Source: Lachnospiraceae bacterium (GTDB lineage: Bacteria; Bacillota; Clostridia; Lachnospirales; Lachnospiraceae). From it: 64,000 nucleotides of DNA. The notes under the pieces were generated by a model. It made no database searches. It saw only the letters and a program-made list of their open reading frames with translations, and had not been told where the DNA came from. Both the position numbers and the translations under genes were made by a program. Location: positions 62,001 through 126,000 of the forward strand of contig CAJTGD010000013.1 in NCBI GenBank assembly GCA_910575475.1. Direction: 5' to 3'. Below, one piece after another: positions 1 to 9,467 of the stretch (positions are counted from its first letter, which is position 1; each line of letters begins with the position of its first letter).

Positions 1-183
1 ACATTCCTTCTGCCCTTGGCGTGGATCACTTTCTATCCGGTTAAAGACATTCTGGAAATGGAGGGGAGCGTCATTCCGGTTCCTATGGCAGTCATCGGCC
101 TGGGGGTGGGCGCGGTCATGTTTGCCCTGAGCTGCGGACTGTTTCGGATCGGAATGCGCAGATATGAGAGTGCCGGGAGCTGA
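1..183 (+). CDS. ABC-2 type permease, C-terminal end (partial)
   Basis: The first reading frame is open from the window edge to a TGA at 181-183 and gives 60 residues of a membrane protein tail. It shows a hydrophobic helix (VPMAVIGLGVGAVMFAL) followed by a short basic end with RRYESAGS. Tails of this kind are typical of ABC-2 permeases of the group whose C-terminus ends in an R-Y-x-S-A-G-S-like motif. The next gene is an ABC ATPase on the same strand, so this is most likely its membrane partner. The start lies outside the window. Confidence 0.7.
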   Translation, partial: TFLLPLAWITFYPVKDILEMEGSVIPVPMAVIGLGVGAVMFALSCGLFRIGMRRYESAGS

Positions 184-195
184 GGAACTGCTAAG

Positions 196-215
196 GAACT
201 GTATGGAAATAACTT
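196..215 (+). repeat. Half-copy of a dispersed palindromic repeat (GAACTGTATGGAAATAACTT)
   Basis: These 20 bases are identical to the left arm of the complete inverted repeat at 49831-49894. They are followed by a small hairpin (GCCGC-tttgc-GCGGC) and sit 65 bp upstream of the ABC ATPase start, between the permease and ATPase genes. Confidence 0.6.
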
Positions 216-279
216 GCCGCTTTGCGCGGCTCCTAAGAGTTTCCGAGAGTGCTTCCTAAGACATGGAGGAGAAATTTTC

Positions 280-1263
280 ATGAATATTATAGAAGTCAGT
301 CATTTGGTAAAGGAATACAAGAAGATCAAAAAAGAGAGGGGACTGTACGGAGCGGTGAAAAATCTGTTTGTGCAGGACGTACAGTATGTAAGGGCTGTGG
401 ATGATATTTCCTTTGAGGTGGAAAAAGGGGATATTGTGGCTTACATCGGTCCCAACGGCGCGGGAAAAAGTACCACGGTGAAGATGCTTTCCGGTATTCT
501 GCAGCCCACTGCGGGAGAGATTCTGATTGACGGCATTTCTCCGCAGAAGGACCGCAGGCGGGTGGTAAGGAATCTGGGCGTTGTATTCGGGCAGCGCAGC
601 CAGCTCAACTGGAACCTGCGTCTGGGCGAGACCTTCGACCTGCTCAAAAGGATCTACCAGATTGAGGATGGGCTTTATGACAGGAACCTGAGGATGCTGG
701 ATGAGATCTTTCGATTCAGTGAATTTATCGACACTCCGGTGCGCCAGCTTTCCCTGGGACAGCGGATGAGAGGGGACCTGGCGGCGGCAATGCTCCACTC
801 CCCGCAGATCTTATTCCTGGACGAACCGACCATCGGCCTGGACGTAGAGGCAAAATATTCTGTCCGAAAGTTCATCAGGGAGATCAACCAGCGCAGCGGG
901 ACGACCATCATCCTGACCACCCATGACCTGGGGGATGTCCAGGAGCTGTGCAGGCGGCTGATCATCATCAATGAGGGAAAGATCATCGAGGACGGCTCAC
1001 TGGACAGTCTGGTGGACCGGATCGCGCCCTATCGGCAGCTTGTGATCGACTTTTATCATCCCGCCGTTATCCGGCATCCGAAGGCGGAACTGGTGTCCGT
1101 GGAGGAAGCCAGGGCTGTGTACAAATTCAAAAAGGACGAGATCACCGCGGCCCGTCTGATCGAGGATATTTCCCATACCGCGCCGATCAAGGAGGTAGGG
1201 CTTAAGGAGACGAAGATTGATGATATCATAAGGACGGCATATTCCGGAAACGTCCCTCAATAG
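280..1263 (+). CDS. ABC transporter ATP-binding protein (ABC-2 exporter type)
   Basis: This 327-residue nucleotide-binding subunit powers the preceding ABC-2 permease, probably for export. Walker A (GPNGAGKST) is at residues 57-65, the signature LSLGQ at 157-161 and Walker B ILFLDEP at 177-183, with the switch His in the following TTHDLGD. The C-terminal 80 residues form the extension usual in the daunorubicin/viologen-exporter-like subgroup. The start at 280 was chosen because GGAGGA lies 9 bases upstream; a longer frame from 214 would begin inside the repeat element and has no ribosome site. The substrate cannot be told from sequence. Confidence 0.88.
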   Translation: MNIIEVSHLVKEYKKIKKERGLYGAVKNLFVQDVQYVRAVDDISFEVEKGDIVAYIGPNGAGKSTTVKMLSGILQPTAGEILIDGISPQKDRRRVVRNLGVVFGQRSQLNWNLRLGETFDLLKRIYQIEDGLYDRNLRMLDEIFRFSEFIDTPVRQLSLGQRMRGDLAAAMLHSPQILFLDEPTIGLDVEAKYSVRKFIREINQRSGTTIILTTHDLGDVQELCRRLIIINEGKIIEDGSLDSLVDRIAPYRQLVIDFYHPAVIRHPKAELVSVEEARAVYKFKKDEITAARLIEDISHTAPIKEVGLKETKIDDIIRTAYSGNVPQ

Positions 1264-1265
1264 TT

Positions 1266-2021
1266 TCTGAGCTGCAGAGATCTGATTATGAGCGAAACAA
1301 TCGTTATGATGTTATGGTCACGGTAGAACAGTTTGCAGAAAATGAGATCAAGGCTGTTACTCCTGATATTGCTGAGAAAACGGGAGAGCTTCTGGCAAAA
1401 ATGCACGATATCTCCGAAAAAAATGATCTCCATGTACACAACGGAGTGTTGTTTGATCCGTTTTCGGCAAATGAATTATTTGATTTTGAAGCTTTTCAGT
1501 CTGTGGGTTCGGCTTTTGACGGTGATGAGAAGCTGCTGTTTGATAAAATTGTCCAGAAATACAATGCGTATATGGAAATCCTGTCTCCTTTGAAAGAACA
1601 GCCAGGATATGCAGTGCAGGGAGACATCAGCGACTGCAATTTATATCAGACCTGTTCGGGGGAGATCGGAATATTTGACTTCAACAGATGCGGGGAAAAT
1701 CATTTGTTCTGTGATCTGGTCATGCAGGCCGTATTTGAAGCAAGGCTGATGGAGTATCCGGATGATCTGGGGGACGATATCGAGGAGAAGATCCTGGCTT
1801 CTTTTTTTAAAGGATATGGTTCCGTACGCAATTTTTCAGAGGAGCAGCAATATTGGTATCCGTATCTTTACGCGGTCATAGACGCGTTTTGGAGTGCTGA
1901 TATCAAGTGGAACGAAGACAGCCTGATGAATACGGTCAAAAATGGAGATATGGAAATGGCTCGGAAATGGCTTGAAACAGTCTGGCAGCGGCTGATTTCT
2001 TTGGAGCGGACAATCGTGTAA
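1266..2021 (+). pseudogene. Aminoglycoside-phosphotransferase-like protein, N-terminal lobe lost
   Basis: The frame encodes the C-lobe of an APH-fold small-molecule kinase. A Brenner-like motif (QGDISDCNLY) is followed by IFDFNRCG, where the metal-binding Asp lies, and by the helical tail. The glycine-rich loop and ATP-binding lysine region are missing. Coding similarity appears to begin at about 1266, immediately after the ABC gene stop, with a short stretch (RSDYERNNRYDVM) resembling part of the N-lobe, then skips on. The only start codon, ATG at 1314, has no good ribosome site. The catalytic His of the usual HGD is Gln here. I read this as a deletion remnant; a short active protein is unlikely. 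Confidence 0.55.
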
Positions 2022-2239
2022 GGTAGTCATGTTCACCATTGTAGTGTGTGACTGACCGGATGTCCGGCAGCGGGGGACAGTGAATACAGCTCCTTATCCC
2101 CCGAGAACATCCTGCTTTAGTCATACGGCCGTTTCATAAAGTATCTTCTAAGGAACGATTATAGCCCCCATGTATACCCTTGTAAAGCGGAAAAATGACT
2201 GTTGGCAATTCTAACTGGCGCCCTGCAACGGCGGCTGGT

Positions 2240-2830
2240 TCACATCAATGACGCCATAGCGAACTCATCCAGACCGCCCTGATCCTTTTCCTGGCCGGAC
2301 TCTTGCGGAACCTGGCTCATACGGGCTTCGGCTTTGCTGATCAGGGCTTCCACCTTGGCAATCTCTGATTCATCGCACCAGCCCTTTTCCAGACCGGCTT
2401 TGCAGTCGGAAAGATCCTTTTGCAGCAGCGACAGCACCTGTTGGAGCTGCCCACGGCTTTTTGCCGCCGCAATCTGTCTCATCCGTTTTCCCACGTTGAC
2501 GGCGACCTTGCCGCCCTGCTCCTCGGAGACCTCCGGGTCGTCCTGCTTTTCAGCGATTTCAGTTTCCTCCTGCTCCTTTGACGCACTCTGTTTTTCCCGC
2601 ACTTCTATGCCGGAGTCGGCCTGCTCCCGCGCTTCCTGTTCCAGCACCGCGGCCAGTTGGCCTTCGGGTGAGATTTCCAGATCGTCCTCCCTCAGATCCG
2701 AATACATTTTCTCCGTTGTTTCCGTGCGTGATTCCTTTTCCTCTTTCTCCGACTTTTCCAGTTTTTTGATATCAAAAAATTTCTTATTGACCGGATTTCT
2801 ATAAATATTGTTTTGACCTGAAATATACAT
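2240..2830 (-). CDS. Acidic, coiled-coil-like hypothetical protein
   Basis: This 196-residue soluble protein is very rich in Glu, Lys and Gln with no membrane segment or signal peptide. Residues 20-110 are low-complexity acidic sequence. Residues 115-185 look like a helical hairpin (QIAAAKSRGQLQQVLSLLQKD and following heptads) containing two cysteines. A strong AGGAGG lies just ahead of the start. It is the last gene of a minus-strand run after the LytTR regulator and GHKL kinase, 52 bp beyond the kinase. No function is recognised; similar uncharacterised proteins occur in Lachnospiraceae. Confidence 0.65.
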   Translation of the reverse strand: MYISGQNNIYRNPVNKKFFDIKKLEKSEKEEKESRTETTEKMYSDLREDDLEISPEGQLAAVLEQEAREQADSGIEVREKQSASKEQEETEIAEKQDDPEVSEEQGGKVAVNVGKRMRQIAAAKSRGQLQQVLSLLQKDLSDCKAGLEKGWCDESEIAKVEALISKAEARMSQVPQESGQEKDQGGLDEFAMASLM

Positions 2831-2882
2831 TATACCATCCTCCTATTTTTGCGGGCGCTTCCGGAGACTCCCCTGCATCCAT

Positions 2883-4361
2883 TTATGACTTTTCCTGAAC
2901 CATGACCGTAACCCGAAAGATCTGGTTCTCCGGACAGACCTCCATCTCTCCCATATATTTCTCCGCGATCCGCCGCACGCTGGACAGGCCGATGCCATGC
3001 ATGGACACATCCGTTTTTTTATCCGTGACAGGCAGGCCGTCCGCTCCAAATACCAGATCTCCCGCAAAAGAATTTTTTACCTCGATCAGAAGGAAGCGTC
3101 CTTTCCGCCTCCCTGCCAGGGAGATAAAACGCTCCCCTTCCGATATCTTTTCACAGGCTTCCAGCGCGTTTTGAAGCAGGTTTTGAAGAACGATCCCCAC
3201 ATCAAACGCGTCAAAGCTTCCGGAATCCGGATAGTGAAAATCTGTCCGGAAAGGAATCCCCTGATCCTCGCATTGCTGTCTTTTATCATTGACGATCACA
3301 TCCGTGACCGGATTTCCTGTACGGAGTGTCAGCTCAAAGCCGCCCATACTCTCGTCCATCCGAAAAATGTAATCCTCCGCATAGGCGTATTCTCCGTTAT
3401 GGAGCATTCCTTTGATATTGTTCAGATGCCCGCGCGTTTCATGCCTGATCCGGCGGATGCGGCTGTAAAACTGCTCCGCCTCCTGGATCCGCGCCCGGAT
3501 TGCCTGAACCTGCCGGCGCTCCACGAAAGCGGCGGCCTGTTCTTCCCGAAGCACGGCCATTTCCTGCTGGAACAGGATGGTCAGATAACCTCCTGTGTAA
3601 AACAGCAGGGCAAGCAGCGGCACAACCGCCAGAAATACCGGATGCCGTTCATATAGCTGAAGCAGCTGTCCATCCTTGATCTCATACAAAAGACCGGCGA
3701 TCATCTGCCCAAATAAGATTCCCGCGGCCGGGATCAGGCTCATATAGCACAGCTCCAGCAGACCTGACGGCAGGAACTGCCCCGGCACATCAGAAAATCG
3801 GCCGTTGCTGTTGCGCTCTGACATATCAGGAAACGGGCTGCCGCTGCCGCGCTCCGGCGAAAATGTACCTCCCGGCATCCGTCTTTTTATCCGGCGCAGA
3901 AGGGCATAGAGCATGATGATAAATAAAACGAGATGTGAGAGAAGGAGCAGTGTCAGCAGGATCGTGGTGCGTAAGTAAACTGCCTCCGGGGGTTCTGTCG
4001 GCGCAGGAACAAGCTCTTCTCCTATGAAAAACAGGCTTTCTGCCATCAGACCGCTGGAAATCTTGGCATTCCAGTAAAGCAGTCCCAGAAGAAAGGCCAT
4101 ATGTTTTCCCAGCTCCAGAGCATTCGATGCTGCCGTCAAAAACAGGAGCAGCACCAGGATAAACGAACCCTGCGGGGCGGCGATCCGGCTCAAAAACAAA
4201 GACGTCAGCAGGTATACGCAAAAGACGGCCGCGCCCTTTTTCCGCCGGTGCTCCCGCTCCCCCATAAAGGGGTATAAAAATAAAGTCAGACAGAGCGCGT
4301 ACAGCAGCTCCGCCCCGACGGCATAAGCCTGATGAAAGATCTGAAATCCTGCTTCACTCAT
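2883..4361 (-). CDS. GHKL-type sensor histidine kinase (AgrC/ComD-like)
   Basis: This 492-residue membrane kinase has about six hydrophobic segments in the first 270 residues, then a coiled stretch (AFVERRQVQAIRARIQEAEQ) and the catalytic region. The phospho-acceptor His lies in RHETRGHLNN, the N-box is LLQNALEAC and the G2-like loop is HGIGLSSVRRIAEKY. This is the layout of peptide-sensing AgrC/ComD/BlpH kinases, which signal to LytTR regulators. The start codon overlaps the stop of the regulator by 4 bases (ATGA), so the two are translationally coupled. No AgrD-like peptide gene or AgrB protease is nearby, so the signal is unknown. Confidence 0.88.
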   Translation of the reverse strand: MSEAGFQIFHQAYAVGAELLYALCLTLFLYPFMGEREHRRKKGAAVFCVYLLTSLFLSRIAAPQGSFILVLLLFLTAASNALELGKHMAFLLGLLYWNAKISSGLMAESLFFIGEELVPAPTEPPEAVYLRTTILLTLLLLSHLVLFIIMLYALLRRIKRRMPGGTFSPERGSGSPFPDMSERNSNGRFSDVPGQFLPSGLLELCYMSLIPAAGILFGQMIAGLLYEIKDGQLLQLYERHPVFLAVVPLLALLFYTGGYLTILFQQEMAVLREEQAAAFVERRQVQAIRARIQEAEQFYSRIRRIRHETRGHLNNIKGMLHNGEYAYAEDYIFRMDESMGGFELTLRTGNPVTDVIVNDKRQQCEDQGIPFRTDFHYPDSGSFDAFDVGIVLQNLLQNALEACEKISEGERFISLAGRRKGRFLLIEVKNSFAGDLVFGADGLPVTDKKTDVSMHGIGLSSVRRIAEKYMGEMEVCPENQIFRVTVMVQEKS

Positions 4362-5089
4362 AGGCCGGCCCCCTTTTTCAGAAAGCGGAGATACGCTTTT
4401 GTAAAATCCGGATACTTATACTTGGAGAGCAGCAGCCTTTCTCCATTTGTTAAAGTCACCTCCGTTTTGCTGTATCCACTCACATAGGAGAGATTGACCA
4501 GATACCCTTTGTGGATTCGGAAAAAATGCTCCTGCAGCTCCAGCTCCAGATCCCGGATCTTCATGTAGCAGGCAAATTCCCCGTCCTTCATATGCAGGAC
4601 GGCTTTATGGTTGCTGCTCTCGATGTAATAAATATTGTCCAATGGAACGATCTTATTTGTACCGGCAAACCGGAGCACGAGCGGGCTGGCTGGCTGAGGA
4701 GTTTTCCTTCCGGCCATGACCTGCTCAGCCGCGCGGGCGAAGACCCCGGCAAACTTCCCTTCATCCACAGGCTTCACCAGATAGTGGAAGGCCCCTACGT
4801 CAAAAGCGTCAAATACATACTGCTCATAGCCGGTCACAAAAATGATCACCGGCTGTACCGCCGAACCCCCTTCCCTGATCTTTCGGGCCAGCGCCATCCC
4901 GTCTGATCCGGAACCGTCCGGATCCAGCTCAATGTCCAGAAAAAGGAGATCGATTTCCTTCTGATCCGCAAGATATTCACCCGCAGAAGCATATTCCGTG
5001 ATCTCACATGGAAAGGGCTGCGCCTGAATCAGTGATGAGAGGTAGGCGCGGGTCCTGGGCTCATCGTCACAAATCGCTGTTTTTATCAT
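4358..5089 (-). CDS. LytTR-family response regulator (AgrA-like)
   Basis: This 243-residue protein has a receiver domain (residues 1-120: acidic pocket DDE at 8-10, phospho-acceptor D52 in FLDIEL, K106 in YLVKPVD) and a C-terminal LytTR DNA-binding domain (about 135-238, with IYYIESSNHK and FFRIHKGYLVNL). It should bind direct-repeat promoter sites once phosphorylated by the adjacent GHKL kinase. It is the first gene of a three-gene minus-strand unit, with AGGAAAA ahead of the ATG. Confidence 0.9.
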   Translation of the reverse strand: MIKTAICDDEPRTRAYLSSLIQAQPFPCEITEYASAGEYLADQKEIDLLFLDIELDPDGSGSDGMALARKIREGGSAVQPVIIFVTGYEQYVFDAFDVGAFHYLVKPVDEGKFAGVFARAAEQVMAGRKTPQPASPLVLRFAGTNKIVPLDNIYYIESSNHKAVLHMKDGEFACYMKIRDLELELQEHFFRIHKGYLVNLSYVSGYSKTEVTLTNGERLLLSKYKYPDFTKAYLRFLKKGAGL

Positions 5090-5561
5090 GTTGATTTTCC
5101 TCTATGTCTGTCGAAGCACTTCCGGAAACTCCCCCGCACCCATCTCACAGATCCGGGGATAAAGAATTTCCGAGAATGTTCTATCTGTTTTTTCGTTCAA
5201 ACCGGCCCCAAGATAAACCCATCCGGCGTGACTGGACGGTTTCGGGGCGCGACTGGACCGGGAAAGGCTGCTGTCCGCTCCCGGACCGCGCGGCATGCTG
5301 CACGGTCACAGGCCGGTACGGCGCCGGAGCTGGACTCCAGCCTGTGATTCAATCCCTTCCCTGACTTTATCTATTGTAACTGCCGGATACTTTACATGCA
5401 AGGAGCTGTAGAAAAATAACGGACATATCTTGACTTATCTATTTCTTCGGATGCACAATCTCTATCACTCCTAAAGCAAAAAAACAGATGGTTGAAGCCG
5501 GAGCCCTCTTCCTGTATAATTAGAAAAAGCAAGTGGTAAAGAACGGAATGAGGGAGAAGCC
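5090..5561. other. Intergenic region with one repeat copy, no gene seen
   Basis: About 470 bp separate the divergent LytTR unit and the broken YesN gene. A relative of the dispersed repeat (AGGAGCTGTAGAAAAATAAC) is at 5401-5420. The ribosome site for the YesN-like gene (GGGAGAAG) is at its right end. The open frames here show no protein-like features. Confidence 0.5.
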
Positions 5562-6693
5562 ATGATAAAAGTATTTTTGGTAGAGGATGAGACGATCATC
5601 CGGTAGGGAATCCGCAACAACATTGACTGGGGAGCCCACGGGCTGGAGCTTGTGGGGGAAGCGGAGGACGGGGAGTACGCCTATCCCATGATATTGAAGA
5701 GCCAGCCGGCCGGACATTTTGCTGACCGACGTGAAGATGCCCTTTATGGACGGGCTGGAGCTGAGCCATTTGGTCAGGAAGGAGCTTCCCGGAACCAAGA
5801 TCATCATCCTCAGCGGATATGATGAATTTGAGTATGCCAAGGAAGCGATCAAGATCGGGATCAGCGATTACCTGCTCAAGCCCGTTACGCCCGCTGCGCT
5901 GATCGACGCGCTGAAAAAAGTGGCCGAGAGCATCCGGGAGGAGCGGGAGCATTCCAGGCTGTTGGAGCGGTATTTCGTAGATTATGAAAAATATATGAAA
6001 TTCCCGGACAAAACGGATTACAACGGAGTGGACCGCAAGCTGATCGAAAACTTTTTAAAGACCGGGGATCTGGACGAGTGCGGGCTCTTTATTGACGAAT
6101 ATTTTGAAGCGGTGGGCAAGGAAAACTATATGTCCCTGCTGCTGCGCCAGTATATGGCCATGGATATCTTCTACTGCGTCCGGGAATTTGTAAAATCCAT
6201 CCATGCGGAGGAGGCGGAGAGCCGGCCGGAGTGGACGGATCTGAAGCGCCTGGCAAAGGCAATCGAAAATACGCAGAGCACGATGGATTATCTGAAACGC
6301 CTTTTCACCTCCGCGCTGACCATAAGGGATAAAAGCTCCGGTGACCGGTACGGCCAGATCATCCGGGAGGCCAAGGACTATATTGCGGAAAATTTCAGCA
6401 GCAGTGACTTTTCGCTGAACAGGATCGCGGAGTACATCGGCGTGAGCTCCAGCTATTTCAGTTCGATCTTCAAGCAGGGGACGGGGCAGACCCTGATGGA
6501 ATACGTGACCGGGATCCGGATCGACAAGGCCTGCGAGCTTTTGAAATGCACCAGCCTGCGGACAGCGGAGATCGGCGAGCAGGTGGGCTACAGCGACCCC
6601 CATTATTTCAGCACGGCCTTTAAAAAGGCTACGGGACAGTCGCCGAAGGAATTTCGGGTCGGTACATCAGGAAAAGTGAGGACGGAGCATTGA
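5562..6693 (+). pseudogene. YesN-type response regulator (receiver + AraC HTH), stop codon and frameshift
   Basis: The gene starts with a normal receiver N-terminus (MIKVFLVEDETIIR) and a ribosome site, but codon 15 is TAG (5604-5606) where relatives have Glu or Lys before GIRNNIDW. A tandem CCGG duplication at 5706-5713 then shifts the frame by 4 bases; removing it restores QPDILLTDVKMPFMDG. From about 5719 the frame is intact through the receiver end (LKPVTP) to a C-terminal AraC-type double helix-turn-helix. Two independent lesions in one receiver domain mean the full protein cannot be made. A TTG start at 5719 could give a 324-residue form lacking half the receiver. It overlaps the kinase gene by 4 bases. 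Confidence 0.85.
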
Positions 6694-8047
6694 AGAAAGA
6701 ACAGATCGAAGGAAGGAGGGCCCGGCGTTTTACATTGAATATGCGCCTGGCGCTTCTTTTGTTTGTTACGGCAATTCCCCTGACAGCCATGATGCTGGGG
6801 ATACTGAATATGATCCGGGAGTATTCGGAGTCTTATAATGACATCATAGACAATCTGAAAGTGGCAAATGAATTTAATATCAAGTTTAAGGAAGATATGG
6901 AATATTCCATGTACCGGGTTATGATCGGCCTGATCGACGCCTCCAAATTTGAGGACGGGGATATTCTGGAGGGATCGACGAAATATGCGACCGTGGTGAA
7001 AAATCCAATCCATATGATCGAATCCGCCCGGTATTCCTTCGGGACCGCGATCGACCGGGTTCGGACAGCGATATTAAGATCAAGGGGATCCTGTCCTGCC
7101 TGGACGCATTGGAAACGGCGGTAGACCGCATGATCGACAATTCCTCCGTGCCAGGGACGTATACGGAGAGTGAGACGATATGGGAAAATGATATTAAGGG
7201 CCTCTGCTCCATGATCCAGGATTATATCACACAGTATACGTATTATGAACTGATCAATATGGAGAAGCTTCAAAAACAGCTGGAAGAGCAGATGCAGCAA
7301 AGCGTCAGGATCTTCATTGTCCTGCTTGTGGCGGTTCTGGCAGCGGGCTTCGGCCTGTCAACCATGATCACGAAAACCGTCACCACCCCCATCAATTCCC
7401 TGCGGCAGACGGCGGAGCTGAGGCTTCTCCAGGAACAGATCAACCCGCATTTCCTCTATAATACGCTGGATTCGATCGTGTGGCTGGCCGAGGGCGGGAA
7501 CAAGCAGCAGGTGGTGGAGATGACCGCGGACCTGAGTGTTTTTTTCCGGACCGTTCTATCCGGCGGGAATGATTATATTACCGTGAAGGAGGAGGAGAGC
7601 CATATCCGGAGTTATCTGAAGATCCAGAAGATCCGCTATGAAAATATCCTGGATTATGTGATCCGCATTGACCCGGAGATCGAGGAACAGGTCATCCTCA
7701 AGATGACCCTCCAGCCCATTGTGGAAAATGCTCTGTATCACGGGATCAAAAATAAGAGGGGCGGCGGGAGGATCACCATCCGGGGCTATGGAGAGGGGGA
7801 GCGCATCGTATTTGAAGTGGAGGACAATGGGATCGGCATGGACGCTGAGGATCTGGAGGAGCTTAAGAAAAAGCTCCGGGGAGAAAAAAGCCGGCTGGAT
7901 TCCCGGAACGGAGGCTTCGGCCTGAACAATGTAGCGCAGAGGATCCAGATGTATTATGGGGACAGGTCCGAGATCACGATCACCTCCCGGAAGGAGGAGG
8001 GGACCTGTGTCCGGATCTGCTTAGGACGTTCTGTGTCCGGGGACTGA
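6690..8047 (+). pseudogene. YesM-type sensor histidine kinase, frameshifted and lacking HAMP
   Basis: The first part (6690-7124, TTG start overlapping the preceding stop) has one membrane helix and the beginning of the extracellular sensor. Near 7055-7075 the frame moves and continues to 8047, where the second membrane helix (FIVLLVAVLAAGFGL), His_kinase motif LQEQINPHFLYNTL (His codon at 7448), N-box LQPIVENALYHGI and G-box DNGIGM are all intact. At about 7405-7415 PINSLRQT joins directly to AELRLLQEQ, so the roughly 50-residue HAMP linker found in YesM relatives is absent without a frame change. This kinase paired with the broken regulator upstream and probably controlled the sugar importer that follows. 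Confidence 0.85.
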
Positions 8048-8183
8048 AAAAATTATAAAACAATACAAAAAAAGTGTATTTTTTTACACCGGCGGAGGGA
8101 AAAACAGCCCGAAGCCGGTATTTTTATAAAAAAATATTCGACTTTTTTCATAAAATATCTCATGGAAAATACGGGGGGGCTGC

Positions 8184-8196
8184 TCTTATAATAGGG
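8184..8196 (+). promoter_or_regulatory. Likely -10 region of the YtfQ promoter
   Basis: TTATAATAGGGG gives a good -10 (TATAAT) about 40 bp before the YtfQ start, but no TTGACA-like -35 lies 16-18 bp upstream; a G-rich run is there instead. A weak -35 is what an AraC/YesN-activated promoter would have, and the only adjacent activator gene is broken. Confidence 0.4.
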
Positions 8197-8229
8197 GTAT
8201 AAAAAATAAAGCCAAGGAGGAAGAGTAGT

Positions 8230-9300
8230 ATGAAGAGAAAGGTTTTATCTGCATTTTTAATCGCGGCAATGACATTGTCTATGGCGGCATGCGGGTCCGG
8301 CAGCGGGGATTCCGGATCATCCGGCGGAGATTCGGCACCGGCGGCTGACGAGGCGGAGGATACGGACGACGCGGAACCGGCAGAGGATGCGGACTCCGGG
8401 GAGCTGATCACGGTGGGCTACGCACAGGTAGGCGCTGAGTCTGACTGGCGGACTGCCAACACAGAATCCTTTAAATCTACATTTACCGAGGAAAACGGAT
8501 ACAAGCTGATCTTCGATGATGCCCAGCAGAAGCAGGAGAATCAGATCAAGGCGATCCGCTCCTTTATCCAGCAGGAAGTGGATTATATCGTAGTGGCTCC
8601 CGTAGTGGAGACCGGATGGGAGACCGTTCTCGAGGAAGCGAAGGAAGCGGGCATTCCTGTGATCCTTTCCGACCGTATGATGGAGGTATCCGACGACAGC
8701 CTCTTTGAAGCATGGGTCGGCGGAAACTTCGTACAAGAGGGCGAGACCTGCGGCGACTGGCTTGCGGAATATCTGGAAGAACAGGGCCGGGGCGACGAGG
8801 AGATCAACATGGTGACCATCCAGGGTACCATCGGCGCGTCCGCTCAGGTGGGACGTACAGAAGGTATGGCAAACAAGCTGGAAGAGCATTCCAACTGGAA
8901 GATGCTGGAAATGCAGTCCGGAGAATTTACACAGGCAAAGGGCCAGGAGGTTATGGAGTCCTTCTTAAAGAGCTATGACGACATTGACGTTGTGATCCGT
9001 GAAAATGACAATGAAGCCTTCGGCGCGATCGACGCGATCAAAGCGGCAGGAAAGAGCTGCGGACCGGACGGCGATATCATCGTAGTAAGCTTTGATTCCG
9101 TAAAGGCTGCGTTTGAATCTATGATCGCAGGCGACCTGAACGCGACCTTCGAGTGCAACCCGCTTCACGGATCGCGTGTAGCTGAGATCATCCAGAAGCT
9201 GGAAGCAGGCGAGACCGTGGATAAGATCCAGTATGTGGACGAGTCCTACTTCGATACAAGCATGGATCTGGAATCCATTTTGGAGGAGAGAGCGTATTAA
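8230..9300 (+). CDS. ytfQ: Sugar ABC transporter substrate-binding lipoprotein (YtfQ-like, galactofuranose type)
   Basis: This 356-residue extracellular binding protein has a lipoprotein signal peptide ending in the lipobox MAAC with the lipidated C21, an acidic Gly/Ser/Asp linker to about residue 58, then a periplasmic-binding-protein type I domain. VGYAQVGAESDWRTANTES, QQKQENQIKAIRSFI and APVVETGWE closely match E. coli YtfQ, which binds galactofuranose; the binding-site DR is kept in SDRMM. It looks intact, in contrast to the genes on both sides. GGAGG lies 9 bases ahead of the ATG. It heads the importer genes. Confidence 0.88.
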   Translation: MKRKVLSAFLIAAMTLSMAACGSGSGDSGSSGGDSAPAADEAEDTDDAEPAEDADSGELITVGYAQVGAESDWRTANTESFKSTFTEENGYKLIFDDAQQKQENQIKAIRSFIQQEVDYIVVAPVVETGWETVLEEAKEAGIPVILSDRMMEVSDDSLFEAWVGGNFVQEGETCGDWLAEYLEEQGRGDEEINMVTIQGTIGASAQVGRTEGMANKLEEHSNWKMLEMQSGEFTQAKGQEVMESFLKSYDDIDVVIRENDNEAFGAIDAIKAAGKSCGPDGDIIVVSFDSVKAAFESMIAGDLNATFECNPLHGSRVAEIIQKLEAGETVDKIQYVDESYFDTSMDLESILEERAY

Positions 9301-9467
9301 GCGGTATCAAGAAAACACAACTGTAATATAAAGTGTCAGGGGGCGCGGAGCCGGAGGCTTAGACCTTCTCTCTGCGTCTCCTTTTTGTACCCGAAAGGCA
9401 GCGCGGGATATGAGCCGCAGTCTGCCCGCAGGGGTACGATCGTATGTAAAAAGGAGGCACAGCTTTT

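Noticed and set aside
1314-2021. Functional antibiotic phosphotransferase gene
   Set aside because: The N-lobe with the ATP-binding lysine is missing, the Brenner His is Gln and there is no ribosome site; resistance should not be inferred.
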